Assembly: GCF_040049195.1 (NCBI RefSeq)
Contig: NZ_JBDZDL010000012.1
Direction: 5' to 3' (one strand)
DNA: 64,000 nt
From: NCEH01 sp040049195
GTDB lineage: Bacteria; Pseudomonadota; Alphaproteobacteria; Rhizobiales; Xanthobacteraceae
The translations under genes and the position numbers were made by a program. Below the pieces are notes generated by a model, which saw only the letters and a list, made by a program, of their open reading frames with translations, was not told the origin of the DNA and did no database searches. This document shows positions 43,263-52,463 of this stretch, piece by piece. Positions within the stretch are counted from its first letter, which is position 1, and each line of letters begins with the position of its first letter.

Positions 43263-45146
43263 TCACTCGACCAGAGCCAGGCCCGGCCGTCCCGGCGCTT
43301 CGCGCTCGAGACCGGTGGTCAGCTTGGCAAGGTCATCGGGGCCCAGCGTTTCGCGCGCAAGAAGTTCGCGCGCGCTGCTATCCAGCACCGAACGGTTGCG
43401 CTCGAGGATCGAGCGGGCCTTCTGGAAGGCGCGGTCGATCAGGTCTTTCACCATGTGGTCGATGGCCTCGGCCGTCTCATCGCTGTAGGTGCGCGGCCGC
43501 CAGACCGGGGTCTGGCCGACGAGGAAGCTGCCCGTCTCCGGCTCATAAGCGACCTGTCCGAGCTCCTTCGACATGCCGAACCGGACCACCATGTTGCGCG
43601 CGATGTCCGTCGCCTTGACGAGATCGTCCGCCGCGCCTGTCGAAATCTCGTCGAACACCAGGCTTTCGGCGGCCCGACCGCCAAGCAGCACCGCCATGCG
43701 ATCCTGCAACTCGGACTGACTCATGAGAAAACGATCTTCGGTCGGCCGCTGCAGCGTGTAACCGAGCGCCGCGATGCCGCGCGGGATGATCGAAACCTTC
43801 TGTACGACGTCGGTCTGCGGCAGCGCCATGGCGACGAGCGCATGGCCCATTTCGTGATGCGCCACGATCTGGCGCTCGCGCGGAATGAGAATCCGGCTTT
43901 TCTTTTCCAGGCCAGCGACGATGCGTTCCACGGCCTGCGTGAAATCGTCGAGCACGGTGGCGCTCGCGCCGCGGCGGGTGGCGACCAGCGCGGCCTCGTT
44001 GACGAGATTGGCGAGATCAGCGCCAGTGAAGCCTGGTGTGAGCGCGGCAACCGCCGCGACGTCGAGTTCGGGGGCCACGCTGATCTTTTTCAAGTGCACG
44101 TTGAGGATGTCGATGCGGCCTTGACGGTCGGGGCGGTCGACCAGGACCTGTCGATCGAAGCGGCCGGCCCGCAGCAGCGCCGGATCGAGAATTTCGGGCC
44201 GGTTCGTCGCCGCCAGCACGACGATGCCGACACTCGGATCGAAGCCGTCCATCTCGGCGAGCAGCTGGTTGAGCGTCTGCTCCTTCTCGTCATGTCCGCC
44301 GCCGGGCATATCGACGCCGCGGGCGCGGCCGAGCGCGTCGAGTTCGTCGATAAACACGATCGCCGGGGCCTGCTCGCGCGCCTGCTGGAACAGGTCGCGC
44401 ACGCGCGAAGCGCCGACGCCGACGAACATCTCGACGAATTCGGAGCCCGTGATCGAGAAGAAGCGGACGCCCGATTCGCCGGCGACGGCGCGCGCCAGCA
44501 GCGTCTTGCCCGTCCCCGGCGGTCCAACGAGAAGCAAGCCCTTGGGGATGCGCGCGCCGAGGCGGCCATAGGTCGCCGGGTCCTTGAGGAAGCCCACGAC
44601 TTCGGCCAGCTCCTGCTTGGCTTCATCGACGCCCGCCACATCGGCGAACGTCACCTTCACGGACTTCTCGGCATAGACCTTGGCACGGCTGCGGCCGATG
44701 CTCATCAGGCCGCCATGCTGCCCGGCCATCATCGGGCGCAACAGGAACATCCAGATCAGCACGAACATCGCCGCCGGCATCAGCCACGACAGCAGGTTTT
44801 CGAAGAGGCCCGGCGCCGGTTGTCCCGAGAAGGAAATGTTGCGCTTGGTCAGCACGTCGGCGATCTGCGGATCGACGCGAACCGTGGAGAAATGCTGCGG
44901 TGCGTCCTTCTCGAGCGGCGGCTTGTACGCGCCGGTGATCTCCGTCGGTCCGACCACCAGGTCGGTGACGCCATCCTTTTCGATCAGGCCCTGGAATTCG
45001 CTGTACGGGATGACCTTGATGTGGCCCTGGCCGACAAGCAGGTCCCGGATCAGCAGAACGGCGAAGAAGACCGCGACAAAGTACAGGATGTCGAACTTGA
45101 AGACCCGCTTGGCGGGCGCTTTATTGTCACTCTCCATCGACCGCAT
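43263..45146 (-). CDS. ftsH: ATP-dependent zinc metalloprotease FtsH (accessory copy)
   Basis: This 627-residue membrane-bound AAA+ protease degrades misassembled membrane proteins and short-lived regulators. There are two N-terminal helices (about 19-36 and 121-140) around a periplasmic domain. Walker A is GPPGTGKT (208-215), Walker B IVFIDELDALG, the SRH region follows, and the zinc site is HEMGH (431-435). All catalytic motifs are intact. Its place in a stress island under an FNR-type box (165 nt upstream) suggests a second, condition-specific copy. ATG 45137 is an alternative start. Confidence 0.94.
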   Translation of the reverse strand: MRSMESDNKAPAKRVFKFDILYFVAVFFAVLLIRDLLVGQGHIKVIPYSEFQGLIEKDGVTDLVVGPTEITGAYKPPLEKDAPQHFSTVRVDPQIADVLTKRNISFSGQPAPGLFENLLSWLMPAAMFVLIWMFLLRPMMAGQHGGLMSIGRSRAKVYAEKSVKVTFADVAGVDEAKQELAEVVGFLKDPATYGRLGARIPKGLLLVGPPGTGKTLLARAVAGESGVRFFSITGSEFVEMFVGVGASRVRDLFQQAREQAPAIVFIDELDALGRARGVDMPGGGHDEKEQTLNQLLAEMDGFDPSVGIVVLAATNRPEILDPALLRAGRFDRQVLVDRPDRQGRIDILNVHLKKISVAPELDVAAVAALTPGFTGADLANLVNEAALVATRRGASATVLDDFTQAVERIVAGLEKKSRILIPRERQIVAHHEMGHALVAMALPQTDVVQKVSIIPRGIAALGYTLQRPTEDRFLMSQSELQDRMAVLLGGRAAESLVFDEISTGAADDLVKATDIARNMVVRFGMSKELGQVAYEPETGSFLVGQTPVWRPRTYSDETAEAIDHMVKDLIDRAFQKARSILERNRSVLDSSARELLARETLGPDDLAKLTTGLEREAPGRPGLALVE

Positions 45147-45311
45147 TCCCGTACTTCTTTGCCGCGCGACGGGCCAATGCGGTTGATACCATCAGCCAGG
45201 CACGGCATCGTTCGACGCATCTGTGAGCGTCAGGGCCCACGGAAGTTCGCTGCTGAAGGCGAACCGGGCCCCGCTCGGCCCTGAAAATGCGCGCCCGGGA
45301 CGGCCGAAACT

Positions 45312-45325
45312 TTAACTCAGATCAA
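45312..45325 (-). promoter_or_regulatory. FNR/FixK-type box before ftsH
   Basis: Read on the minus strand this is TTGATCTGAGTTAA followed by AG, 165 nt from the ftsH start. It is paired with the box at 45,433 in a 416-nt divergent gap that holds no other gene. Confidence 0.65.
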
Positions 45326-45432
45326 GATTGCGTCCCGAAAGTCGCTGACCATCAAGCGATATGCACGCCCTCGCGCACCAGCGGAAATGCCGCTCAGACG
45401 CGTCGGCGGGGCCGGCACACAACGGCGAGAAC

Positions 45433-45446
45433 TTAATCTCGATTAA
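45433..45446 (+). promoter_or_regulatory. FNR/FixK-type box before the PRPP synthetase operon
   Basis: TTAATCTCGATTAA followed by AGA, 116 nt before ATG 45563. It is identical over 14 bases to the box at 22,581. Confidence 0.7.
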
Positions 45447-45562
45447 AGAATCGGGCGGCCGCGCGGGCTTTATCGGGAGCCTGTCTTCGCCTTTGCGCAA
45501 GAAATCATGAAGCCGCGCCCGCGTTCTGATGCAGGCCGAGACGAGACGACGAAAGACGAAGA

Positions 45563-46591
45563 ATGGCCCCTGCCCCCGCCCAGAAGACGTCCGCCCACGT
45601 CATCATTGCTCTCCCCGGCAACGAGGCTTTTGCGCAAGCGCTTGTGAACGCCGGCGCCGGCGAGCTAGGCGCAATCGAAACGCGCAACTTTCCCGATGGC
45701 GAAACCTATCTGCGCCTCGCCACGGAGGTGGCGGGGAAGGCGGTCCTGCTGGTTTCGACGCTGGCGCGTCCCGACGACGGCTTCCTCCGGCTCGTCTTTC
45801 TTGCTGACGCGGCGCGATCGCTCGGCGCGGCCACGGTCACGTTGGTCGCTCCCTATCTTGCCTATATGCGGCAGGATCGCCGCTTCCGGCCGGGCGAGGC
45901 CATCACCTCGCGAACCTTCGCACGCCTGATTTCGTCCAGCTTCGATCGGCTCGTCACCGTCGATCCGCATCTGCACCGCTATCCCGCGCTTTCGGCGCTC
46001 TATGAGATCCCGGCGCTGACGCTTCATGCCGCACCACTCCTGGCCGATTGGATCGCCGCGTCGGTCGCCAAGCCGCTCATCATCGGTCCGGACGAGGAAA
46101 GCGAGCAGTGGGTCTCCGCGATTGCGGCACGGATCGGGGCGCCGCATGCCGTGCTACGCAAGATCCGGCATGGCGACCGCGACGTCGAGATCGCGTTGCC
46201 GGACCTTTCGCAATGGAACGGATTGCAGCCGGTTCTGGTCGACGACATCGCTTCGTCCGGCAACACCCTCATCGAAGCGGCAAGCAAGCTGCCCCCGCTC
46301 GGATTTGCCCGCCCCGACGTCGCCGTCGTGCACGGCATTTTCGCCGGCGACTCGTATGAGCGGCTGGCGCCGCTTTGCGGCAGGATCGTCTCCTCCGATT
46401 CCGTCAGCCACCCGACCAACGCGATCGGGCTCTCGCGGCTGATCGCCGACGCGCTTGCGGCCGCCGATGCGCCCGATCCCGAATTCATTCGTCACCGCCG
46501 CCCACCCGAGCCGGTCGATGACGTCGAACGCGCCGGCATCGATTCCTTCCCTGCAAGCGACCCTCCGCCCTGGACCGGCGGGGTCGCGTAA
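45563..46591 (+). CDS. prs: Ribose-phosphate pyrophosphokinase (PRPP synthetase) family protein
   Basis: This 342-residue protein has the tandem phosphoribosyltransferase fold: RNFPDGETYLRL, the ATP-site segment PYLAYMRQDRRFRPGEAITSRT, VDPHLHRY with the metal-binding His, a K-x-R loop (LRKIRHGDRDVEI) and the PRPP loop VLVDDIASSGNTL. The family makes PRPP from ribose 5-phosphate and ATP, and the reaction is reversible. The last 20 residues carry the motif SFPASDPPPWTGG, not part of known PRPP synthetases. It leads an operon with phosphoketolase, a beta-CASP RNase and AMP phosphorylase, suggesting a catabolic rather than biosynthetic job. Confidence 0.88.
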   Translation: MAPAPAQKTSAHVIIALPGNEAFAQALVNAGAGELGAIETRNFPDGETYLRLATEVAGKAVLLVSTLARPDDGFLRLVFLADAARSLGAATVTLVAPYLAYMRQDRRFRPGEAITSRTFARLISSSFDRLVTVDPHLHRYPALSALYEIPALTLHAAPLLADWIAASVAKPLIIGPDEESEQWVSAIAARIGAPHAVLRKIRHGDRDVEIALPDLSQWNGLQPVLVDDIASSGNTLIEAASKLPPLGFARPDVAVVHGIFAGDSYERLAPLCGRIVSSDSVSHPTNAIGLSRLIADALAAADAPDPEFIRHRRPPEPVDDVERAGIDSFPASDPPPWTGGVA

Positions 46592-46639
46592 GTCGGCCAA
46601 CATCCAGAAAACAAATCCACCCAGGAAAGGCAGCAGCGC

Positions 46640-49009
46640 ATGGCCGCGACGACGTCCCCAGCCTTCGAACACTGGCGCGCCGGTTACGGCCCGATCAGGC
46701 ACAGCGACGAGACGGTCGCGCGCATTCGCGCGCTCGCGCAATCGCCCAAGCTGAACCCGGACGCGCTTTACCGCCTGCTCGCCGCCGCCGACCGGCTGAC
46801 CGCTGCTGCGATGTGGACGGTCGTCCACATGACCTATGCCAAGCGCGTCGACCTCTCCGGCGCGCCGCTACCGGCCGAAGCCTTCAAGGCGGCCCCGGAA
46901 GGGCATACCGGTGGATCGCTGAACATGGTGCCCGCCTTTGTCGGTTACCTCACCGCGAACGCGCTCTCGGCCACCACCCGCTCCTGGGTGATGGGACAGG
47001 GCCATTGCGTCGCCGCGATCGAGGCGATCAATGCGCTGACCGGCGATGTCTCCGATGCGCAGAAGGGACGATACGACCGCAGCGAGAAGGGCCTGTCCCA
47101 GCTTGCCGCCGATTTCTATTCCTACGCCATCGATGCCGGCGGCCGCCCGGCGGTGCCGATCGGTAGCCATGCCGGACCGAACACGGCCGGAGCGATCTCC
47201 GAGGGCGGCTATCTCGGCTTCGCCGAGGTCCAGTATGTCCATGCGCCGCTGCCGGGAGAGAGCCTGGTCGCCTTTCTGAGCGATGGCGCCTTCGAGGAGC
47301 AGCGCGGCTCTGACTGGACGGCGCGCTGGTGGCGCGCGGAGGATAGCGGCCTCGTGGTGCCGATCATGATCCTGAATGGGCGACGCATCGAGGAGCGAGC
47401 GCAGATCGCGCAGCAGGGCGGCGCTGAGTGGCTCGCCGAACATCTCAGGCTCAACGGCTTCGATCCCTTCGGCATCGACGGCAAAGACCCGGCGGCCTTC
47501 GTCTGGGCGATCCTGACAGCCGAGGAACGCCTCGGCCGGTTTATCGCCGAGCCAGGCCGTGCCTATCCCGCCCCCATTCCCTATGTCATTGCCGAGACGG
47601 TGAAGGGCTTCGGCTTTCCGGGCGCCGGAACAAACGCGGCGCACAACCTGCCACTGACCGCAAACCCCTCGCGCGACGCCGCTGCCCGCAAGGCCTTCAA
47701 CGACGCGGCGCGAGCCCTGTTTGTAACGCCTGACGACATCGAGGATGCGGTCGCCGCGATCGCCGTCCATGGACAACAGAACCGGCCAGCGGAGAGCAGC
47801 CACCCGCTCGCGGTCCGCCATCCGTCGGCGCCGGACCTGCCTGCGCCCGGTTGGACCGAGATCGGCGCGCCGGCCGATTGCGCCATGCATGCGCTCGACC
47901 GCTGGTTCGTGCGTCTCGTCGACGCCAATCCCGCCCTGCGGGTGCGCGTCGGCAATCCCGATGAGCTGAGCTCCAATCATATGGGGGCGACCCTCGAGCG
48001 GCTGCGCCATCGCGTCAACGCGCCGGAGACCGGCGTCGCCGAAGCTCGCGACGGCAGCGTGATCACGGCGCTGAACGAGGAGGCAGTCGCCGCCGCGGCG
48101 CTTGCGAACAAAGGCGGTCTCAACCTCATCGTCAGCTACGAAGCCTTTGCGATGAAGATGCTCGGCGGCCTGCGGCAGGAGATCGTGTTCGCCCGCCGCC
48201 AGCGTGAGGACGGCAAGGAGCCGGGCTGGATTTCGGTGCCGCTGGTCGTCACCTCGCACACCTGGGAGAACTCGAAGAACGAGCAATCACACCAGGACCC
48301 GACGCTCGGCGAGGCGCTTCTCGGCGAGATGTCCGATACGGCGCGCGTGCTGTTTCCCGTCGACGCCAACAGCGCCGTCGCCACCATGGCCTCGGTCTTC
48401 GGCGGTCGCGGACAGGTCGCCGGTGTGATCGTCTCCAAGCGTGACATGCCACATCGTTTCGATGGTGAGGCCGCGACCCGCTTCGTCGCCGATGGCGCCG
48501 CCACGATCGAAGGGCAGACCGAGGATGCGCAATTGCAGATCGTCGCGATCGGCGCCTACCAGCTCGAAGAGGCGCTCAAGGCCGCGCGTCGTCTGAAAGA
48601 GCACGGACGGCGGGTTCTGGTGACGGCGATCAACGAACCGGGCCGCTTCCGCATCCCGCGCGACCCGATCGAGGCGCGCTTCGTGGCGACGGACGACGCG
48701 CTGAACCGCCTCTTCCCTGTCGGCGTTCCGCGGCTGATCGTATCGCACACGCGGCCCGAACCGATGCTCGGCCTCTTGCGACGGCTCGACGGCGGGCCGA
48801 AGCAAACCGCGGCCCGCGGCTATATCAGCCGTGGCGGCACGCTTGACGTCGCCGGCATGCTGTTCGCCAACCGCTGCTCATGGGCGCATCTGATCGAAGC
48901 GGCTGCTCCCCTGGCCGGTTGGTCGCGTGAGGACTTTCTGACGAATGTCGAGCGCAACGCCATCGATGGGAAAGGTTCACCCGCCGATCTGTCCACCCCC
49001 ACGCATTGA
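46640..49009 (+). CDS. Phosphoketolase-family (XFP) thiamine-diphosphate enzyme
   Basis: This 789-residue protein has the length and order of xylulose-5-/fructose-6-phosphate phosphoketolase. The N-terminal ThDP domain shows EGHTGGSLNMVPAF, WVMGQGHCVAAIEAI, GSHAGPNTAGAISEGGYLGFAEV, FLSDGAFEEQRGSDWTARWW and VPIMILNGRRI. The middle domain has SYEAFAMKMLGGLRQEIVFAR and SHTWENSKNEQSHQDP. Compared with textbook enzymes (GHWGT, GPGHGG, GDGEAETGP) several motifs are altered, so it is a divergent branch, often annotated as xylulose-5-phosphate epimerase. The expected reaction is Xu5P + Pi to acetyl phosphate + glyceraldehyde 3-phosphate. Confidence 0.82.
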   Translation: MAATTSPAFEHWRAGYGPIRHSDETVARIRALAQSPKLNPDALYRLLAAADRLTAAAMWTVVHMTYAKRVDLSGAPLPAEAFKAAPEGHTGGSLNMVPAFVGYLTANALSATTRSWVMGQGHCVAAIEAINALTGDVSDAQKGRYDRSEKGLSQLAADFYSYAIDAGGRPAVPIGSHAGPNTAGAISEGGYLGFAEVQYVHAPLPGESLVAFLSDGAFEEQRGSDWTARWWRAEDSGLVVPIMILNGRRIEERAQIAQQGGAEWLAEHLRLNGFDPFGIDGKDPAAFVWAILTAEERLGRFIAEPGRAYPAPIPYVIAETVKGFGFPGAGTNAAHNLPLTANPSRDAAARKAFNDAARALFVTPDDIEDAVAAIAVHGQQNRPAESSHPLAVRHPSAPDLPAPGWTEIGAPADCAMHALDRWFVRLVDANPALRVRVGNPDELSSNHMGATLERLRHRVNAPETGVAEARDGSVITALNEEAVAAAALANKGGLNLIVSYEAFAMKMLGGLRQEIVFARRQREDGKEPGWISVPLVVTSHTWENSKNEQSHQDPTLGEALLGEMSDTARVLFPVDANSAVATMASVFGGRGQVAGVIVSKRDMPHRFDGEAATRFVADGAATIEGQTEDAQLQIVAIGAYQLEEALKAARRLKEHGRRVLVTAINEPGRFRIPRDPIEARFVATDDALNRLFPVGVPRLIVSHTRPEPMLGLLRRLDGGPKQTAARGYISRGGTLDVAGMLFANRCSWAHLIEAAAPLAGWSREDFLTNVERNAIDGKGSPADLSTPTH

Positions 49010-49017
49010 AGGACGAC

Positions 49018-50376
49018 ATGCTGACACTCACTTCCCTCGGCGGCGCAGGCACCGTCACCGGTTCGAAACATCTCCTTGCCAACGGCGACAAGCGCATCCT
49101 GATCGACTGCGGTCTGTTTCAGGGCCTCAAGAACTTGCGCGAGCTGAACTGGGAGCCGCTGCCGATCGCGCCGGCGAGCATTGACGCCGTCATCCTGACG
49201 CACGCTCATCTCGACCATTCGGGCTATCTTCCGAAACTGGTGCGTGACGGCTTTCGCGGGAGGATCTACGCGACGTCCGCGACGCGCGATGTGTCGGAGC
49301 TCATCCTGAAGGACAGCGGACACCTTCAGGAGAAGGACGCCGAATACGCCAACCGCAAGGGCTTCTCGAAGCATAAGCCGGCGCTCGCGCTGTACGGCAT
49401 CCATGATGCCGAGCGCAGCCTCGAGTTCTTTTCGACCGTGCCCTTCGACAAGCCGGTCAAGCTGCCTTTCGGCGCGACGCTCACCTTCCGCCATGCCGGC
49501 CACATCCTGGGTGCTGCGACCGCCGAGGTCGAATGGGGTGGGCGGCGCATCGCCTTCTCCGGCGATCTCGGCCGCTATGACGATCCGGTTCTGCCCGATC
49601 CGGTCCCGGTGCCGGAGGCGGATTACGTTCTGATCGAGTCGACCTATGGCAACCGTGTTCACGATCCCGCCGATCCGACCGAAGCGCTCGGCGCTGTCGT
49701 CGAACGGACGATCGCGCGCGGCGGGACGGTCGTCGTTCCCGCCTTCGCCGTCGGACGCGCCCAGTCGCTGCTCTACCATCTGTGGAAGCTCAAGACGGCC
49801 GGGCGCCTGTCGAAGGTGCCGATCTATCTCGACAGTCCGATGGCGATCGACGCTACTGACCTTCTCCATGCCCATCGTGAGGATCATCGTCTGTCGCCAG
49901 GGCAATGCAAGGAAGTCTGCGCGATCGCCACTTACACGCGCGACGTCGACGGCTCGAAGGGCATCACGGCGAGCCCCTACCCCAAGGTGGTGATCTCGGC
50001 GAGCGGCATGGCGACCGGCGGGCGCGTCCTTCATCACCTGAAGGCCTTCGCTCCCGACGCCCGCAATACGATCCTGTTTTCGGGTTTCCAGGCGGCCGGC
50101 ACGCGCGGCCGGGCCATGCTGCAAGGTGCGCAGGAGACCAAGATCCATGGCGAGTGGATTCCGGTCCGCGCCGCGGTCGAGGAGCTGTCGATGCTCTCGG
50201 CGCATGCCGATTCCAACGAGCTCATGCGATGGCTCTCGGGCTTCCGGCGGCCGCCGTCTCGTGTCTTCATCGTGCACGGCGAGGACGCGGGCTCCGAAGC
50301 CCTGCGCGTCCGCATCGACCGCGAGCTCAAATGGAACGCCGTCGTTCCCCGGCAGAACCAGAAGTTCGATCTATGA
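49018..50376 (+). CDS. Metallo-beta-lactamase/beta-CASP nuclease
   Basis: This 452-residue protein has the zinc motif HAHLDH (62-67), then GHILGAATAEVEW, a beta-CASP insert (FAVGRAQSLLYHL, YLDSPMA) and the C-terminal RMK-type region (FSGFQAAGTRGR, SAHADSNELMRWL, VHGE). Proteins of this CPSF/Int-type family (TTHA0252-like) are RNA endo- or exonucleases. ATG 49018 follows GAAGGACG; its stop overlaps the AMP phosphorylase start (ATGA). Its position in a nucleotide-catabolic operon suggests it releases nucleotides from RNA, which is inference. Confidence 0.9.
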   Translation: MLTLTSLGGAGTVTGSKHLLANGDKRILIDCGLFQGLKNLRELNWEPLPIAPASIDAVILTHAHLDHSGYLPKLVRDGFRGRIYATSATRDVSELILKDSGHLQEKDAEYANRKGFSKHKPALALYGIHDAERSLEFFSTVPFDKPVKLPFGATLTFRHAGHILGAATAEVEWGGRRIAFSGDLGRYDDPVLPDPVPVPEADYVLIESTYGNRVHDPADPTEALGAVVERTIARGGTVVVPAFAVGRAQSLLYHLWKLKTAGRLSKVPIYLDSPMAIDATDLLHAHREDHRLSPGQCKEVCAIATYTRDVDGSKGITASPYPKVVISASGMATGGRVLHHLKAFAPDARNTILFSGFQAAGTRGRAMLQGAQETKIHGEWIPVRAAVEELSMLSAHADSNELMRWLSGFRRPPSRVFIVHGEDAGSEALRVRIDRELKWNAVVPRQNQKFDL

Positions 50377-51899
50377 CGCCTGCCGACAGCACGATTCCCG
50401 CCCAACCGACGCTGCGGGTCCGCCGCATCCGCCTGCACACGCAGCACCAGGCTGTGGTCGTCATGCGAACCGACTGCCACGTCTGCCGATCGGAAGGCTT
50501 GGCGGCCCGCTCGCAGGTGCTGGTCTCGAACGGCAAGGGTCAAGTCCAGGCGACCTTGTTTCAGGTCGACGGCGACGACCTCATCGCCATCGACGAGGTC
50601 GGCCTCTCCGAGACCGCGTGGGAACGGCTCGGCCTCAGCGACGGTGATGTGGTCCGTGTCAGCCATGCGCCCGCGATCGACTCGCTCGCCAGCGTGCGTC
50701 AGCGCATCTATGGCAATCGGCTGGACGCACGCGCCTTTGCCGACATCCTGCGGGACGTGGTTGCCGGACGCTATACGGAGGTCCACCTTGCGGCCTTTCT
50801 GACCGCCAGCGCCGCTCTCCCCCTCGACGAGACCGAAACCGCCGATCTGACCGGCGCCATGGTGGATGTCGGCGAACGGATGCGATGGGACGCACCGATC
50901 GTCGTCGACAAGCATTGCGTCGGCGGCCTTCCTGGCAATCGGACCACGCCGATCGTGGTCGCGATCGTTGCCGCGAACGGCCTGGTCATGCCCAAGACCT
51001 CCTCGCGCGCCATCACCTCCCCGGCCGGCACCGCCGACACGATGGAAACGCTGGCGCCGGTGGAGCTCGACATCGCTACGCTGAGGCGCGTCGTGGAGAG
51101 CGAAGGCGGCTGCGTCGCCTGGGGCGGCGCCGTGCATCTGAGCCCCGCCGACGATATCTTCGTGCGTGTCGAGCGCGAGCTCGACATCGACACCGAAGGC
51201 CAGCTCGTCGCCTCCGTGCTGTCCAAGAAGATTGCCGCGGGTTCGACCCATGTCGTGATCGACATTCCTGTCGGACCCACTGCCAAGGTGCGCGGCGAGG
51301 ACGCCGCCAGCCGCCTGGCGGAGCGCCTGAGCTTAGTCGCGGCCCGCTTCAACCTCGCGACGACCTGCGTCCAGACCGATGGCTCTCAGCCTGTCGGGCG
51401 CGGCATCGGCCCCGCGCTGGAGGCGCTTGACGTGCTTGCCGTGCTGAACAACGCAGCCGAGGCGCCCGACGATTTGCGCCGTCGCGCCGCCGCTCTGGCT
51501 GGAGCCGCGCTCGAGATCGGCGGCAAGGCCGCGAAGGGACAAGGCACCGACCTCGCGCTTGCAACGCTAGCCAGCGGCCGGGCCTGGTCGAAATTCGAGG
51601 CGATCTGCCAGGCCCAGGGCGGCCTTCGTGTGCCGCCGAAGGCGTCGTACATCCATCCCCTGACGGCTGCCCGTGCCGGTCGTGTCGTCCATATCAACAA
51701 CCGCAAGCTCTCTCGGCTCGCCAAGCTCGCGGGTGCGCCGGAAGCGAAGGCGGCTGGCGTTCACATGGAGGTCAGGCTCGGCGACGAGATCGATCGCGGC
51801 CAGCCGCTCCTCCATGTCCACGCCGAGACGACCGGTGAGCTCGCCTACGCGCTCGATTATGCCGCGCGCGCCGGCGACATCGTCGAGGTCGAGGCTTGA
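50373..51899 (+). CDS. AMP phosphorylase (archaeal-type NMP phosphorylase, DeoA superfamily)
   Basis: This is 508 residues, the length of archaeal AMP phosphorylases (about 503) and longer than plain thymidine phosphorylase (about 440). The extra N-terminal domain (about 1-100) is the archaeal hallmark. The catalytic block is DKHCVGGLPGNRTTP (179-193), then MPKTSSRAITSPAGTADTMETL. It would convert NMP + Pi to ribose 1,5-bisphosphate + base. In archaea the product goes through R15P isomerase to form III RuBisCO; neither is in this window, so another exit is needed. ATG 50373 overlaps the upstream stop. Confidence 0.88.
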   Translation: MTPADSTIPAQPTLRVRRIRLHTQHQAVVVMRTDCHVCRSEGLAARSQVLVSNGKGQVQATLFQVDGDDLIAIDEVGLSETAWERLGLSDGDVVRVSHAPAIDSLASVRQRIYGNRLDARAFADILRDVVAGRYTEVHLAAFLTASAALPLDETETADLTGAMVDVGERMRWDAPIVVDKHCVGGLPGNRTTPIVVAIVAANGLVMPKTSSRAITSPAGTADTMETLAPVELDIATLRRVVESEGGCVAWGGAVHLSPADDIFVRVERELDIDTEGQLVASVLSKKIAAGSTHVVIDIPVGPTAKVRGEDAASRLAERLSLVAARFNLATTCVQTDGSQPVGRGIGPALEALDVLAVLNNAAEAPDDLRRRAAALAGAALEIGGKAAKGQGTDLALATLASGRAWSKFEAICQAQGGLRVPPKASYIHPLTAARAGRVVHINNRKLSRLAKLAGAPEAKAAGVHMEVRLGDEIDRGQPLLHVHAETTGELAYALDYAARAGDIVEVEA

Positions 51900-51919
51900 G
51901 ATGGCGTTGGCCAGGGTCG

Positions 51920-52420
51920 ATGCGTCGAGCACATCGACCGGACGGATTCCCTCTCGCGCATCGGCTCATGCATTGGACGGTGCTGCTTCTATGCCTCGTC
52001 CAGGTGCCGACCGCCTGGGCGATCCAGCGCACCCACATGGCGCACCTGTTTATGAAGCCGCGTCCCATCGACCTGTTTCTGCATCAGGTGCATGCTTGGA
52101 GCGGCTGGGCGATTCTCTTCCTCGTGCTGGCGCAACTTGTGCTGCGCTTCGCCTACGGTCGGCCAGCGCCCGTGCCGGGCTTGTCCCCTTTCGAGCGCAT
52201 GAGTGCCGCCGCCATGCATGCGGCGCTCTATGCAGTCCTGGTCGCGCTGCCCGTCACCGGCACGATCGCCATGTATCTGACGTTCCGGATCGCGCCGGTT
52301 CACAGCCTGCTCAGCTGGACGCTGCTCGCTCTCGTCCTGCTTCACGCCGGCGCCGCGCTTTGGCACCATTTCTGGCGTCGCGACCAGGTCTTGTGGCGCA
52401 TGATCCGAAAAGCGCGATGA
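51920..52420 (+). CDS. Cytochrome b561-family membrane protein
   Basis: This is 166 residues from ATG 51920 (TTG 51896, overlapping the upstream stop, is possible). Four hydrophobic helices carry the di-haem His pattern: HRLMHWTVLLLC, HQVHAWSGWAILFLVLAQLVLRF, MHAALYAVLVALPVTG and LLHAGAALWHHFW. Prokaryotic b561 proteins shuttle electrons from quinol or to superoxide across the inner membrane. It is translationally linked to the AMP phosphorylase gene and followed by the MgtC-like gene. Confidence 0.85.
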   Translation: MRRAHRPDGFPLAHRLMHWTVLLLCLVQVPTAWAIQRTHMAHLFMKPRPIDLFLHQVHAWSGWAILFLVLAQLVLRFAYGRPAPVPGLSPFERMSAAAMHAALYAVLVALPVTGTIAMYLTFRIAPVHSLLSWTLLALVLLHAGAALWHHFWRRDQVLWRMIRKAR

Positions 52421-52463
52421 CGCTCGCCTCGCGCCAGAGCCGCCCGCCTTCGGGAGGTTGGCG

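Noticed and set aside
43455..45284. 609-codon open frame on the plus strand
   Set aside because: It is antisense to ftsH with intact AAA+ and zinc motifs; composition (many Arg, His, Gln, Asp) is typical of a shadow frame.
46868..48286. 472-codon open frame on the minus strand
   Set aside because: It is antisense to the phosphoketolase gene.
48820..50277. 485-codon open frame on the minus strand
   Set aside because: It is antisense to the beta-CASP nuclease gene and the end of the phosphoketolase gene; both are well supported.
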